A DNA stretch of 64,000 nt from Snodgrassella alvi SCGC AB-598-O02 (lineage in GTDB: Bacteria; Pseudomonadota; Gammaproteobacteria; Burkholderiales; Neisseriaceae): positions 1 to 64,000 of the forward strand of contig JAIL01000259.1 of the NCBI GenBank assembly GCA_000725195.1, read 5' to 3'. Within the stretch, counting starts at the first letter, position 1. Each line of letters opens with the position of its first letter. Made by a program: the position numbers and the translations under genes. The notes below the pieces were generated by a model. That model saw only the letters and a program-made list of their open reading frames with translations, searched no databases and was not told where the DNA came from. Positions 11,021 through 21,357 of the stretch are shown piece after piece.

Positions 11021-12499
11021 TCATAAATTTAAATCTTGCCATATGGCGTTTATTTTTGTTATGACATCAGGATTTTTTTGAATGATTTTCCCCCATTCAC
11101 GCTGGGTTTCACCAGGCCATTTATTAGTTGCATCCAGCCCCATTTTTCCTCCAAGACCACTTATAGGGCTAGCAAAATCAAGGTAATCAATTGGTGTATG
11201 ATCAATTAATGTTGTATCACGTACCGGATCCATACGGGTTGTAATCGCCCAAATTACTTCTTTCCAGTCTCGAACATTGATGTCATCATCTACAACAATT
11301 ATGTATTTAGTATACATAAACTGGCGCAGGTAACTCCAGCATCCCATCATCACTCGTTTAGCATGCCCAGCATATTGTTTTTTTATACTTACCACTGCCA
11401 TGCGGTAGGAACACCCTTCAGGTGGTAAGTAAAAGTCGATAATTTCACTGAATTGTTTTTGCAATATCGGCACGAAAACTTCATTTAAGGCAACCCCTAG
11501 TACAGCTGGTTCATCTGGCGGTTTTCCAGTATAGGTGCTGTGATAAATGGCGTTTTCACGCATGGTAATGCGTTCTATAGTAAAGACTGGGAAATTGTCC
11601 TGTTCATTGTAATAGCCGGTATGGTCACCATATGGTCCTTCCAGTGCTAATTCTTCGGGATTAATAAAGCCTTCAAGAATGATTTCAGCTCGGGCCGGTA
11701 CCTGTAAATCATTACCGATACATTTGACCAGTTCAGTTCGGCAACCGCGTAATAAACCCGCAAATTGATATTCACTCAAACTATCAGGTATTGGCGTTAC
11801 TGCACCTAATATGGTGGCAGGATCACAACCTAATACAACGGCAACCGGAAAAGATTCCCCTGGAAATTTTTGTTTAAAAGCCTGAAAATCTAGCGCGCCA
11901 CCTCGATGCGCAAGCCAACGCATAATTACTTTATTTCTACTTAAAACTTGTTGCCGATATATGCCAAGATTCTGACGTTTTCTTTCAGGACCGCGGGTAA
12001 CTGTTAATCCCCAGGTAATAAGAGGTGCTACATCATCAGGCCAGCATTGTTGAATGGGCAGCTGATATAAATCTACGTCATCACCCTCAATAATAATCTG
12101 CTGACAAGGCGCGTTTCTAACAATGTGTGGACTCATACTCCACAAATCTTTTAATAAAGGTAATTTCGATAAGGCGTCTTTAATTCCTTTAGGTGGATCT
12201 GGTTCTTTAAGATAAGCTAATGTTTTACCTATATCACGTAGTTGATCAATACTGCTAGCACCCATGCCCAGAGCTACACGCTCTGCTGTACCAAATAAAT
12301 TGGCTAATACTGGATACTGGTATATTTTATTATTTTGATCAACTGGTTGTGTGAATAATAAAGCCGGACCTTGTTGTCTCAAAACCCGATCAGCTATTTC
12401 AGTTATTTCCAGATGAGGTGAGATCGGCATATCGATAGATTTTAATTGATTAGCTTGTTTGAGAACGGTAATGAACTCTCTTAAATCGCGATATTTCAT
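11021..12499 (-). CDS. ubiD: 4-hydroxy-3-polyprenylbenzoate decarboxylase
   Basis: Prenylated-FMN-dependent decarboxylase of ubiquinone synthesis. The 492-residue product has the family segments [14 protein letters not shown], the prFMN-site region [11 protein letters not shown], and the C-terminal [11 protein letters not shown]. The start at 12499 (MKYRDLREF) is chosen because AAGG lies eight bases upstream and the family begins this way; an in-frame upstream codon would add 18 unrelated residues overlapping pth. It begins 13 bases after the pth stop, suggesting co-transcription. The partner UbiX that makes the cofactor is not in the window. Confidence 0.95.
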   Translation of the reverse strand: MKYRDLREFITVLKQANQLKSIDMPISPHLEITEIADRVLRQQGPALLFTQPVDQNNKIYQYPVLANLFGTAERVALGMGASSIDQLRDIGKTLAYLKEPDPPKGIKDALSKLPLLKDLWSMSPHIVRNAPCQQIIIEGDDVDLYQLPIQQCWPDDVAPLITWGLTVTRGPERKRQNLGIYRQQVLSRNKVIMRWLAHRGGALDFQAFKQKFPGESFPVAVVLGCDPATILGAVTPIPDSLSEYQFAGLLRGCRTELVKCIGNDLQVPARAEIILEGFINPEELALEGPYGDHTGYYNEQDNFPVFTIERITMRENAIYHSTYTGKPPDEPAVLGVALNEVFVPILQKQFSEIIDFYLPPEGCSYRMAVVSIKKQYAGHAKRVMMGCWSYLRQFMYTKYIIVVDDDINVRDWKEVIWAITTRMDPVRDTTLIDHTPIDYLDFASPISGLGGKMGLDATNKWPGETQREWGKIIQKNPDVITKINAIWQDLNL

Positions 12500-12512
12500 A
12501 ATCCGACCTTCA

Positions 12513-13088
12513 TTATTTACTATGCAGTATTTGTTGTACTGCATTAAATTCATTATTAAATAATTTTGGCATTACGCTCAAACATTTTTCTACAGCGCTT
12601 TCTATCAGTTTTGTTTGTTGTAGGGTTGGTTTATGCAAAACATAATTAATAACTAAATTTCTGTCGCCAGGATGATCAATACCAATGCGCAGGCGGTAGA
12701 AGTCAGCCGTACCAAGCCAAGATTGAATGTCTTTCAATCCATTATGCCCGCCATTACTCCCTCCTTTTTTAAATCTGACCTGTCCGCAAGGAATATCTAA
12801 TTCATCATGAACAATCAATATTTCTTCCGGTTTTATTTTATAGAATTTTGTCAATGCCTGAACTGATGTACCAGATTTATTCATGTAGGTAGTTGGTTTT
12901 AATAACCATAACTCACCATCTGCTAGCGTTGTTTTAGCAACATAACCAAAATATTTTTTTTCGGGTTTGAAATTTGTTTTTAATGTATATGCAAGTTCAT
13001 CAATAAAATCAAAACCAATATTATGACGGGTATGTTCGTATTCAGAACCTGGGTTACCCAGACCAACGATAAGCTTAATTTGAGACAT
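12513..13088 (-). CDS. pth: Peptidyl-tRNA hydrolase
   Basis: Recycles peptidyl-tRNAs that drop off ribosomes by cleaving the ester bond. The 191-residue protein has the diagnostic [18 protein letters not shown] with the catalytic His of TRHN, the TYMNKSG segment, [10 protein letters not shown] with the catalytic Asp, and [13 protein letters not shown]. It lies upstream of ubiD and 44 bases downstream of rnfH, all on the minus strand. Confidence 0.97.
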   Translation of the reverse strand: MSQIKLIVGLGNPGSEYEHTRHNIGFDFIDELAYTLKTNFKPEKKYFGYVAKTTLADGELWLLKPTTYMNKSGTSVQALTKFYKIKPEEILIVHDELDIPCGQVRFKKGGSNGGHNGLKDIQSWLGTADFYRLRIGIDHPGDRNLVINYVLHKPTLQQTKLIESAVEKCLSVMPKLFNNEFNAVQQILHSK

Positions 13089-13132
13089 ATTCTTCCTTAA
13101 GCTATAACAAATTGATTAATAAATATTTACAA

Positions 13133-13420
13133 TTAAATTTGAGTTTTTTTAGCTGCCCGGAGTCGACGATTTTCTTTTGGGTCAACGATTAACGGACGGT
13201 AAACTTCAATTCTATCCCATGCACATAATATATAATCGTCCGCTACCTTTTTGCCAAATATACCGAGCGGAGCAAGCTGAAAATTAACATCTGGGAAACG
13301 GTTGGGTAATTCTGAATGTAACAAAGCTTGCCTCGCCGTCGTTCCCTGATCTACCAGGCCTTGCCAAAGATGTTGATGTTGTGTGCTGGCATACACTGCC
13401 TCCACCATAATTTTATTCAT
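13133..13420 (-). CDS. rnfH: RnfH-family ubiquitin-like protein
   Basis: Small beta-grasp protein of the RnfH family (UPF0125), 95 residues, beginning MNKIMVEAVYAS and including the conserved GIFGKKV and DRIEVYRPLIVDPKENRR segments. Its biochemical role is not settled in the family. The start at 13420 overlaps the end of ratA as ATGATGAATAA, so translation is coupled; an adjacent ATG at 13423 is equally possible. The ratA-rnfH pairing is common in proteobacteria. Confidence 0.88.
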   Translation of the reverse strand: MNKIMVEAVYASTQHQHLWQGLVDQGTTARQALLHSELPNRFPDVNFQLAPLGIFGKKVADDYILCAWDRIEVYRPLIVDPKENRRLRAAKKTQI

Positions 13421-13847
13421 CATATCGTTTGTCAGCTTCCTTGATAAAAGCATCTACCATTGAATCAGCAATAAGATTAAATACCGGAGCGATGACTGCA
13501 GATAAAATATGGCTGGTAAATTCATATTTGAGACAAAAATCAATTTTGCAACCGATATTATCAATTGGTGTAAAGTTCCAGTAGCCTTCTAATGATTTAA
13601 ACGGTCCATTGATAAGATGCATTTTAATTTGAGTTGGTCTGCAAATGTCATTATGGGTAGAAAATGAGTGATGAATCTTCAAATAGTCTATATGCATTAC
13701 TGCATCTACACTATTTTGATTTGTATTAAGAATCTCGGTTTTATTGCACCATGGTAAAAATTTTGGATAATTTTCAATATCATTGACCAGATCGAAAATT
13801 TGTTCAGCTTGATATGGAACTAATACATTTTTGTTAATGATCTTCAT
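13413..13847 (-). CDS. ratA: RatA/Coq10-type START-domain protein
   Basis: The 144-residue protein belongs to the polyketide cyclase/START family that includes E. coli RatA and the ubiquinone-binding Coq10. It shows the N-terminal hallmark VPYQAEQIFDLVNDIENYPKFL followed by PWC, and the C-terminal amphipathic helix. RatA was described as a ribosome-association toxin, whereas Coq10 homologues bind ubiquinone. The nearby ubiD makes the quinone role attractive, but this is inference. It overlaps rnfH. Confidence 0.88.
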   Translation of the reverse strand: MKIINKNVLVPYQAEQIFDLVNDIENYPKFLPWCNKTEILNTNQNSVDAVMHIDYLKIHHSFSTHNDICRPTQIKMHLINGPFKSLEGYWNFTPIDNIGCKIDFCLKYEFTSHILSAVIAPVFNLIADSMVDAFIKEADKRYDE

Positions 13848-13904
13848 TTAGATATTATATTGCTAATTTCAAATTGAAATAATTTCTACAGTTATATTTT
13901 TAGT

Positions 13905-14888
13905 TCAACAAGCTAAGGATAGTAATAAATATTTAATTTCTGTCCAAGCATCGCCACTTTCGGCACCTTTAATTTGCCGATCAACTCGTGCACATGTTTG
14001 TAATGCTGCCAGCAAACGTTTAACACCTATACGTTTAGCTGCTTTTGGAGCGACAATTTGTTTTTCACCCCATAATCGAAGTTGTTGGCGTACATCATTA
14101 ACTGTTTTGCCCTGTTTGAATGCTGCTAATAAGCGTAACAATGTGCGTATATCCTCACAGACAACCCAGAGTAATAATACTGGTTCACTACCTTCCGCTA
14201 CCAGACTATCCAGTAAACGTAATAGCCGTGTAGTATCTTGCATCATCCAGCTTGATGATAGCTGATAGACATCAAATCGAGCGACATTTGCAACCGCAGC
14301 TTGAGCTTCAGATAAAGTCACTATATGACCCTGAGGGTGAATCAAGGCAAGTTTGTCTATTTCCTGTTGAGCTGCCAGTAAATTACCTTCAACTTTTTCG
14401 ACAAACAAAGCCAGTGCTTCATTATCTATGTCAAGTTTTCTGGCCTGAAGACGATTTTTTATCCATTGTGGTAGAGCTGATTGATTAACAGCTTTTGCTT
14501 CCAATATTATTGCTGCTTTTGACCAAGTTTGAAACCATTTACTTTGTGTCTGTAATCGCTCCATTTTGGGTAACAGTAGTAATAAACAAATGTCTTCAGG
14601 AGGGTTTTCTGCCAATTGTTGCAGCGCACTACTGCCTTCTTTACCGGGTTTACCTGAAGGAATATGAATTTCCAACAGTTTTTTTTCGGTAAATAATCCA
14701 ACCGACTGAGTTGCTGCCAGTAATGAAGACCAGTCAAAACCAGCCTCAATCACTATAACTTCACGTTCGCTGAAATTCTGACTACGTGCGGCAGAACGGA
14801 CAGCATCTGCAGCTTCGATGCGCAGTAATTCTTCTTCACCGTGAATCAGATATGCAGCCTTTAATGGCTGCAAATTAGCTATATTCAT
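13905..14888 (-). CDS. holA: DNA polymerase III delta subunit
   Basis: Clamp-loader subunit that opens the beta clamp. The 327-residue protein has the expected length and pattern. These include the N-terminal KAAYLIHGEEELLRIEAAD, the segment FTEKKLLEIHIPSGKPGKEG, the WIKNRLQARKLDID region, and a C-terminal helical collar domain. Its start overlaps the end of lptE by four bases (ATGA), the classic lptE-holA arrangement, although leuS, which often precedes lptE, is absent here. Confidence 0.95.
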   Translation of the reverse strand: MNIANLQPLKAAYLIHGEEELLRIEAADAVRSAARSQNFSEREVIVIEAGFDWSSLLAATQSVGLFTEKKLLEIHIPSGKPGKEGSSALQQLAENPPEDICLLLLLPKMERLQTQSKWFQTWSKAAIILEAKAVNQSALPQWIKNRLQARKLDIDNEALALFVEKVEGNLLAAQQEIDKLALIHPQGHIVTLSEAQAAVANVARFDVYQLSSSWMMQDTTRLLRLLDSLVAEGSEPVLLLWVVCEDIRTLLRLLAAFKQGKTVNDVRQQLRLWGEKQIVAPKAAKRIGVKRLLAALQTCARVDRQIKGAESGDAWTEIKYLLLSLAC

Positions 14889-15370
14889 TCGTCTGCAACT
14901 ATTGGTAAATAAGTTAGCCGATGAACAATCTGTTCTGCAGCATCTGTTTGAATATCTCGCCAGATCAGATTTTGTTCATTTTCTTTGGCCAGTACTTCAT
15001 GATCTGAATAATCCATATAACGCTGGATATTCACTTCTATTGGATCGCCAAGTGGTTTACCATGTCGATACGCCTGCACCTTAACTGCTAATACTAATAA
15101 GTATTCACTGGCACTACCTGAAATATCAACTGCCGAAGTAGACATATTTTGAGTAGCAGATAGAACTTTGACGACCACATCTGGATTTTCGTCATCCACA
15201 ACTATGTTTGGTTGTCGACGTAAAACGGTTTCCAGTGGACGCTGCATGTTGCCGCCTTCAATTTGCCAGGATCGGTATGGCATTGGCTTATCAAATACTG
15301 AAGTTCCTTTCAAATGAAAACCACAGCTACTTAATATACAAGTGATGGCTAATAACAGCCATTTTTTCAT
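14885..15370 (-). CDS. lptE: LPS-assembly lipoprotein LptE
   Basis: Outer-membrane lipoprotein that plugs LptD and helps insert lipopolysaccharide. The 161-residue precursor has a signal peptide ending in the lipobox LSSC, followed by GFHLKGT, the family's typical mature N-terminus. It also has the C-terminal DAAEQIVHRL helix. It is translationally coupled to holA. The LPS pathway is supported elsewhere in the window by kdsB and lpxK. Confidence 0.93.
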   Translation of the reverse strand: MKKWLLLAITCILSSCGFHLKGTSVFDKPMPYRSWQIEGGNMQRPLETVLRRQPNIVVDDENPDVVVKVLSATQNMSTSAVDISGSASEYLLVLAVKVQAYRHGKPLGDPIEVNIQRYMDYSDHEVLAKENEQNLIWRDIQTDAAEQIVHRLTYLPIVADE

Positions 15371-15423
15371 ATCTCATCCTTATCTGATTGAGTACAGTAA
15401 ATACCATCAAGATTTTGCTAGGT

Positions 15424-16851
15424 TTAGTTTAGCTTATTACGTAATAGCGTTTGAACCTGTTGCGGGTTAGCTTTACCTCGTGAAGCTTTCATGACTTGAC
15501 CAACGAGAGCATTGAAGGCTTTTTCTTTACCTGCCTTAAATTCTTCCACTGATTTTTGATTGTTAGCTAATACTTCGTCAATGATTTTTTCAATTGCACC
15601 TGTATCGGTCATTTGTTTTAAACCATCACGTTCAATAATTTCATCAGCTGAGAGATCAGTATTCCACATAGCTTCAAACACTTGCTTAGCCAGTTTATTA
15701 CTGAGGGTGTTGTCGGCAATACGGCTAATCAAGCCGGCTAATCGTTCAGCATTGATCGGACTTTGAGCTATATCCAGTGAATTTTTATTTAATGCGGCAG
15801 ACAACTCTCCTAATATCCAGTTAGCAAGCAGTTTGCCTTGCCCACAAAAATTAGCTGCCTGTTCGAACCAGTCTGCCTGTAGGCGACTGGTAGTTAACAA
15901 ACGTGCATCATAATCTGATACTTCATATTGTTTAATGAAACGTGCTGCCATTTCTTTAGGTAATTCCGGCATACTAGCTTTAGTACTGTTGAGCATGTCT
16001 TCAGTAATAAATACTGGTAATAAATCCGGATCAGGAAAGTAACGGTAATCGTGAGCGTCTTCTTTACTGCGCATAGCTCGTGTTTCACCCTTATTGGGGT
16101 CGAAAAGACGGGTTTGCTGAACAACTTTACCACCATCCTCAATTAACTCAATTTGCCGTTGAACCTCATAATTAATAGCTTGCTCCAGAAAACGGAAAGA
16201 ATTCAGATTTTTGATTTCACATCGTGTACCGAATTCCTGCTGGCCTTTGGGACGTACTGAGACATTAGCATCAATACGGAATGAGCCTTCAGCCATGTTA
16301 CCATCACAAATATCTAGCCATGTTACCAGTGTGTGCATAGCTTTTGCATACGCGACGGCATCAGCAGCCGAACGCATTTCAGGCTCAGAAACAACCTCAA
16401 GTAATGGTGTTCCTGCTCGATTTAAATCAATACCAGTATATTCTTCAAATTCATCATGAATGGATTTACCAGCATCTTCTTCCATATGAGCACGGGTCAC
16501 ATTAATAAGTTTAACCTCGTCCCCAACCACGATTTCCAGTTGTCCATGTTCAACAATGGGTAAGTCCAGTTGACTAATTTGATAGCCTTTAGGTAAGTCT
16601 GGATAAAAATAATTTTTACGATCAAAAACGTTTTTCTGATTAATTGTCGCACCTAAAGCCAAACCCAGTTTGATGGCTTTTTTAACAACTTCACGATTCA
16701 ATACAGGTAAAGCACCTGGCATGGCACAATCGACCACATTAGCCTGACTATTTGGTGCAGCACCAAATGCGGTTGAAGAACCACTGAAAATTTTAGATCG
16801 GGTATTTAATTGAACGTGAATTTCTAGGCCGATTACGGTTTCCCAATTCAT
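15424..16851 (-). CDS. gatB: Asp-tRNA(Asn)/Glu-tRNA(Gln) amidotransferase subunit B
   Basis: Kinase and tRNA-binding subunit of GatCAB, which converts mischarged Asp-tRNA(Asn) and/or Glu-tRNA(Gln) to the amidated form. The 475-residue protein has [13 protein letters not shown], the metal and nucleotide cradle segments [29 protein letters not shown] and [10 protein letters not shown], and the C-terminal YqeY-like tail domain [16 protein letters not shown]. The ATG at 16851 is chosen over a TTG five codons upstream because GAGA lies eight bases before it. It follows gatA by 30 bases. Confidence 0.97.
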   Translation of the reverse strand: MNWETVIGLEIHVQLNTRSKIFSGSSTAFGAAPNSQANVVDCAMPGALPVLNREVVKKAIKLGLALGATINQKNVFDRKNYFYPDLPKGYQISQLDLPIVEHGQLEIVVGDEVKLINVTRAHMEEDAGKSIHDEFEEYTGIDLNRAGTPLLEVVSEPEMRSAADAVAYAKAMHTLVTWLDICDGNMAEGSFRIDANVSVRPKGQQEFGTRCEIKNLNSFRFLEQAINYEVQRQIELIEDGGKVVQQTRLFDPNKGETRAMRSKEDAHDYRYFPDPDLLPVFITEDMLNSTKASMPELPKEMAARFIKQYEVSDYDARLLTTSRLQADWFEQAANFCGQGKLLANWILGELSAALNKNSLDIAQSPINAERLAGLISRIADNTLSNKLAKQVFEAMWNTDLSADEIIERDGLKQMTDTGAIEKIIDEVLANNQKSVEEFKAGKEKAFNALVGQVMKASRGKANPQQVQTLLRNKLN

Positions 16852-16881
16852 TCTGTTTTCTCTCAATTCGAATTCAGGTCA

Positions 16882-18339
16882 TTACAATACAGATGGTACT
16901 TGAATGTGCCAATCACTATGTTGTTGAATCTGGTGTGCAATACCCAGCAAATGACTTTCCGTAAAATAATTACCAATTAGTTGTACTCCTATTGGCAGGC
17001 CCTTACTGTCAAATCCGGCAGGAATGGACATGCCCGGCAGTCCGGCAAGATTCAGTGAAACTGTATAAATATCAGATAAGTACATTTGCACTGGATCTTT
17101 ATCATGACTGCCTAAAGCAGGCGCAGTTGTAGGTGCAACAGGTGATAGAATAATGTCGCACTGATTCAAAACATATTGAAAATCATCAGCAACTAAACGC
17201 CGTAATTTTTGTGCTTTCAGATAATAGGCATCGTAATAGCCATGAGATAAAACATAACTACCTACCATGATACGACGTTTAACTTCAGTACCAAATCCTT
17301 CTGCTCGGCTTTTGCTATACATTTCATCTAAATGGTTAAATTCAGATGCACGATGACCGTAGCGAACACCATCATAACGAGACAGGTTGGTACTGGCCTC
17401 GGCTGAGGCCAGAACATAATAAGCAGGTATGGATAATTCGGTATGGGGTAAGGATATCTCAGTGATGATTGCACCCTGAGACTGTAAAAGTGCGATCATA
17501 TTATCAATAGCTTGATGTACTTCAGCAGATAATCCTTCGCCCAGAAATTCCTTAGGAACTCCTACTTTTATGCCTGATAAAGATAGATTTAAATCACGAG
17601 TATAATCTTCTTGATTGCGTTCAATGCTGGTAGAGTCCCGCTGATCAAAGCTGGCCATTGCATTCAGTAATAAAGCACAATCTTCAGCATTCTGTGCCAT
17701 TGGCCCAGCTTGATCAAAACTGGATGCATAAGCAACCATACCAAAACGACTGATAACGCCATATGTGGGCTTAAGGCCGGTGATACCACAATGAGACGCT
17801 GGCTGACGAATAGAACCACCAGTATCAGAACCCAACGCTGCAGGCGCTAGCCGAGCTGCAACCGCGGCTGCGGAACCACCTGAAGAACCACCGGGTACAT
17901 GTTGTAGCTGCCATGGATTATGAGTATTGCCATAGTAAGAGGATTCTGTCGTAGAACCCATGGCAAATTCATCCATATTGGTGCGTCCTAATGTCACCAT
18001 GCCAGCATTAAGCAGGTTTTGAATAACAGTAGCAGTATATGGTGCTTCAAAGTTATCCAGCATTTTGCTGGAACAGGCGCTACGCCAACCCTGTTGACAG
18101 AAAATATCTTTAATGGCAATTGGAACACCGGTTAAGACATTGGCATAACCCTGAGCAAGCATGCTATCAGCTAATTTAGCTTCGGTTATGGTTTGCTCTT
18201 TATTGAGGGTAATGTAAGCATTTAAGCTGGCATTGTCTTCATCAATGGAATTTAGATATTCTTGTGCCAACTCGGTTGCAGAAATCTGTTTTGATTGCAA
18301 TAATTCACTGCATTGTTTTAAAGTGTAATTTTTTGGCAT
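16882..18339 (-). CDS. gatA: Asp-tRNA(Asn)/Glu-tRNA(Gln) amidotransferase subunit A
   Basis: Amidase-signature glutaminase that releases ammonia for GatB. The 485-residue protein has an intact Ser-cisSer-Lys triad: Lys77 in VPIAIKDIF, Ser152 in PGGSSGGS, and Ser176 in GSDTGGSIRQPA. The rest matches GatA in length and in the C-terminal LPGMSIPAGFD segment. It lies between gatC and gatB on the minus strand, with about 86 bases to gatC. Confidence 0.97.
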   Translation of the reverse strand: MPKNYTLKQCSELLQSKQISATELAQEYLNSIDEDNASLNAYITLNKEQTITEAKLADSMLAQGYANVLTGVPIAIKDIFCQQGWRSACSSKMLDNFEAPYTATVIQNLLNAGMVTLGRTNMDEFAMGSTTESSYYGNTHNPWQLQHVPGGSSGGSAAAVAARLAPAALGSDTGGSIRQPASHCGITGLKPTYGVISRFGMVAYASSFDQAGPMAQNAEDCALLLNAMASFDQRDSTSIERNQEDYTRDLNLSLSGIKVGVPKEFLGEGLSAEVHQAIDNMIALLQSQGAIITEISLPHTELSIPAYYVLASAEASTNLSRYDGVRYGHRASEFNHLDEMYSKSRAEGFGTEVKRRIMVGSYVLSHGYYDAYYLKAQKLRRLVADDFQYVLNQCDIILSPVAPTTAPALGSHDKDPVQMYLSDIYTVSLNLAGLPGMSIPAGFDSKGLPIGVQLIGNYFTESHLLGIAHQIQQHSDWHIQVPSVL

Positions 18340-18425
18340 AGTATTATTTAGTATATGATGTCCAAAAGACTGGTTGTCTGTAAGTCTCTGCTGATATTAT
18401 GCAAAAGTTGCTATGGATAAATATT

Positions 18426-18713
18426 TTATTCAATAACTTTGGGAACCAGATATAAGTCTTTATTAACTAATGGTGCACAGGCCTGCAAAATCCTATGCTG
18501 GTCGGTTTCAGTAACTTTATCGGCACGCATTCGCAGAGCCAATTCATGCGGATGAGCCATAGGTTCTACCCCGTCAGTATTGATCGTTTGCATTTTTTCT
18601 ACCAGTTCAAAAATATGATTGAGCTCGGTTAGCATGCTACTTCGTTCTGTTTCTGACAGATTCAAGCGAGAAAGGCGGGCAAGTTTATCAACATCACCTA
18701 AAGTTAAAGCCAT
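18426..18713 (-). CDS. gatC: Asp-tRNA(Asn)/Glu-tRNA(Gln) amidotransferase subunit C
   Basis: Small scaffold subunit that wraps around GatA and GatB. The 95-residue product begins MALTLGDVDKLARLSRLNLSE and has the conserved VEPMAHPHELALRMRADKVTE stretch in its middle third. The ATG at 18713 is preferred over the preceding TTG because AAGGA lies at good spacing upstream. It is the first gene of the gatCAB group and is divergent from mreB across about 195 bases. Confidence 0.94.
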   Translation of the reverse strand: MALTLGDVDKLARLSRLNLSETERSSMLTELNHIFELVEKMQTINTDGVEPMAHPHELALRMRADKVTETDQHRILQACAPLVNKDLYLVPKVIE

Positions 18714-18827
18714 CAAAAATCCTTAAATTTAATTTAGCAAAACGGGCAAACTGCGGTATCATTGCGCGTTCTGTTTTGGTTAATACGTTGCTCCGAATTA
18801 TAACCGAATTCCCTATTCTTTGGCGGA

Positions 18828-18857
18828 TTGATTTATTTATGGTCAATACGCTATAAA
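18828..18857 (+). promoter_or_regulatory. Candidate mreB operon promoter
   Basis: TTGATT (18828-18833) and TATAAA (18852-18857) are separated by 18 bases, about 50 bases upstream of the mreB ATG. A second TATAAT sits at 18871-18876 but lacks a matching upstream hexamer. Assigned by eye only. Confidence 0.35.
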
Positions 18858-18900
18858 ATTGTTAATCATATATAATATAGATAATTTAAAAGTCAATTAG

Positions 18901-19947
<1,047 letters not shown>

Positions 19948-19976
19948 ATTTTGTTTGACATCTGACGTAATTAACG

Positions 19977-20867
19977 ATGGCAGAGCCTTCCTTAAATTTT
20001 GTTAACAGTGGCCTTCGCAATACCAGTAAGCTTATCGTCTTATCTCTGGTGGCGGTGGCTTTGCTGTTGCTGGACAATCGATATAGTGTTGTCAATGCAA
20101 CTCGTAGTCATATTGCTACGGCTATGTATCCCTTGCAGTGGTTAGCCCAGCAACCAATAAATGCGTTTGCCAAGAGCATAATTTTTTTTGAAAGCCAACA
20201 GCATTTGAATCTGGAAAATAAGCAATTAAAAGAACAAAATGCTCAATTGAAAATGCGTATTCATCAACAGGAAGTGCAGCTAAAAACTGTTGCCAAGCTA
20301 GATCAGTTAACTGAGTTGCAAAAAGCAGCATTGCCACAATCACAGGTAGCGCAAATTGTTTCCAATATTTCTAACCCTCTTGCCGATCGCTTTATCATTG
20401 ACAAGGGTAGTCAGCATGCGGTGATGGAAGGCGATCCCGTTAGTGATGAAAATGGTCTGATCGGTCAAATTACAGCAGTACGACCTTATAGTGCAGAAGT
20501 GACATTAATTACCAACGGTAACTCGGTCATACCGGCTATGGTTATGCGCACCGGAGTTAGAACCTTAGTGTATGGTCATTCTGGTAGTCTGGATTTACGC
20601 TATTTCCCCGCCAATGCTAGCTTATTACAAAACGATCTACTGGTGACATCAGGAATGGATAGCATTTATCCAGCCGGAATTCCTATTGCAACAGTTAAAC
20701 AAGCACAAAATGGTAATGGTTCACCCTATTATCGAGCACAAATCGAGCCTATAGCCCATTTACGAAACAGTAATTTTGTTTTAGTTATACCGCAAAAGAA
20801 AGTCCAAACGTTAACCTCCCAAGCTGAAACTTCAGCTGCTAATATTTCTTCTAACCGCCATGACTGA
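19977..20867 (+). CDS. mreC: Rod shape-determining protein MreC
   Basis: Bitopic inner-membrane protein that activates the PBP2-RodA complex. The 296-residue product has a short cytoplasmic N-terminus, one transmembrane segment (about 20-40), and a coiled coil (about 70-110, rich in Glu, Gln, Lys). The periplasmic beta domains carry VSNISNPLADRFIIDKGS and DENGLIGQI. The start lies 29 bases after mreB, and the 3' end overlaps mreD by eight bases. Confidence 0.96.
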   Translation: MAEPSLNFVNSGLRNTSKLIVLSLVAVALLLLDNRYSVVNATRSHIATAMYPLQWLAQQPINAFAKSIIFFESQQHLNLENKQLKEQNAQLKMRIHQQEVQLKTVAKLDQLTELQKAALPQSQVAQIVSNISNPLADRFIIDKGSQHAVMEGDPVSDENGLIGQITAVRPYSAEVTLITNGNSVIPAMVMRTGVRTLVYGHSGSLDLRYFPANASLLQNDLLVTSGMDSIYPAGIPIATVKQAQNGNGSPYYRAQIEPIAHLRNSNFVLVIPQKKVQTLTSQAETSAANISSNRHD

Positions 20868-21357
20868 ATTTGATAGCCTGCATCGCCGTACTAAAAAACG
20901 GTTTATTATATTAAGTCTGGTGATAGCAGTATTACTGGATTTAATTCCTTTCCCTCAACCGGTTGCCAGTTGGTTTCCAGACTGTGTAGCAGTCATGGCG
21001 ATGTACTGGTGTTTGTATCGACCGCAGTATGTTGGTATAGGTGTTGCCTTTATTTTAGGACTGATCGTAGACGTGGGTACTGGTTCACCATTTGGTCAAC
21101 ATGCGCTGGCATTAATGGCTGCTGTTTACGTTATTGATCAAAATCGTTTACAAATGTTGGGCTATTCCTACGGCTATCAATCATTATTGATTTTTGTCAG
21201 CCTACTACTGATGACAATCATTTTAATTATTGTTCATTTTTTTGCCAGTCATCAATTTGCAGGCTGGAACTTGTTTGTCTCCCCTTTTATCAGTGCTTTA
21301 TTGTGGCCATTGATATCTAAATTTATGCTTTACTTAGTTTACTCCCGACGTTTATGA
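20860..21357 (+). CDS. mreD: Rod shape-determining protein MreD
   Basis: Multi-pass inner-membrane protein of the elongasome. The 165-residue protein has about five hydrophobic helices and the family segments DLIPFPQP and GLIVDVGTGSPFGQHAL. It overlaps mreC upstream by eight bases and mrdA downstream by four (ATGA), so the genes are translationally coupled. Confidence 0.93.
   Translation: MTEFDSLHRRTKKRFIILSLVIAVLLDLIPFPQPVASWFPDCVAVMAMYWCLYRPQYVGIGVAFILGLIVDVGTGSPFGQHALALMAAVYVIDQNRLQMLGYSYGYQSLLIFVSLLLMTIILIIVHFFASHQFAGWNLFVSPFISALLWPLISKFMLYLVYSRRL

Noticed and set aside
13133..13847. ratA-rnfH as a toxin-antitoxin system
   Set aside because: The pair was once proposed as such, but the broader family evidence favours quinone binding or ribosome-associated housekeeping roles; nothing here indicates a plasmid-like addiction module.
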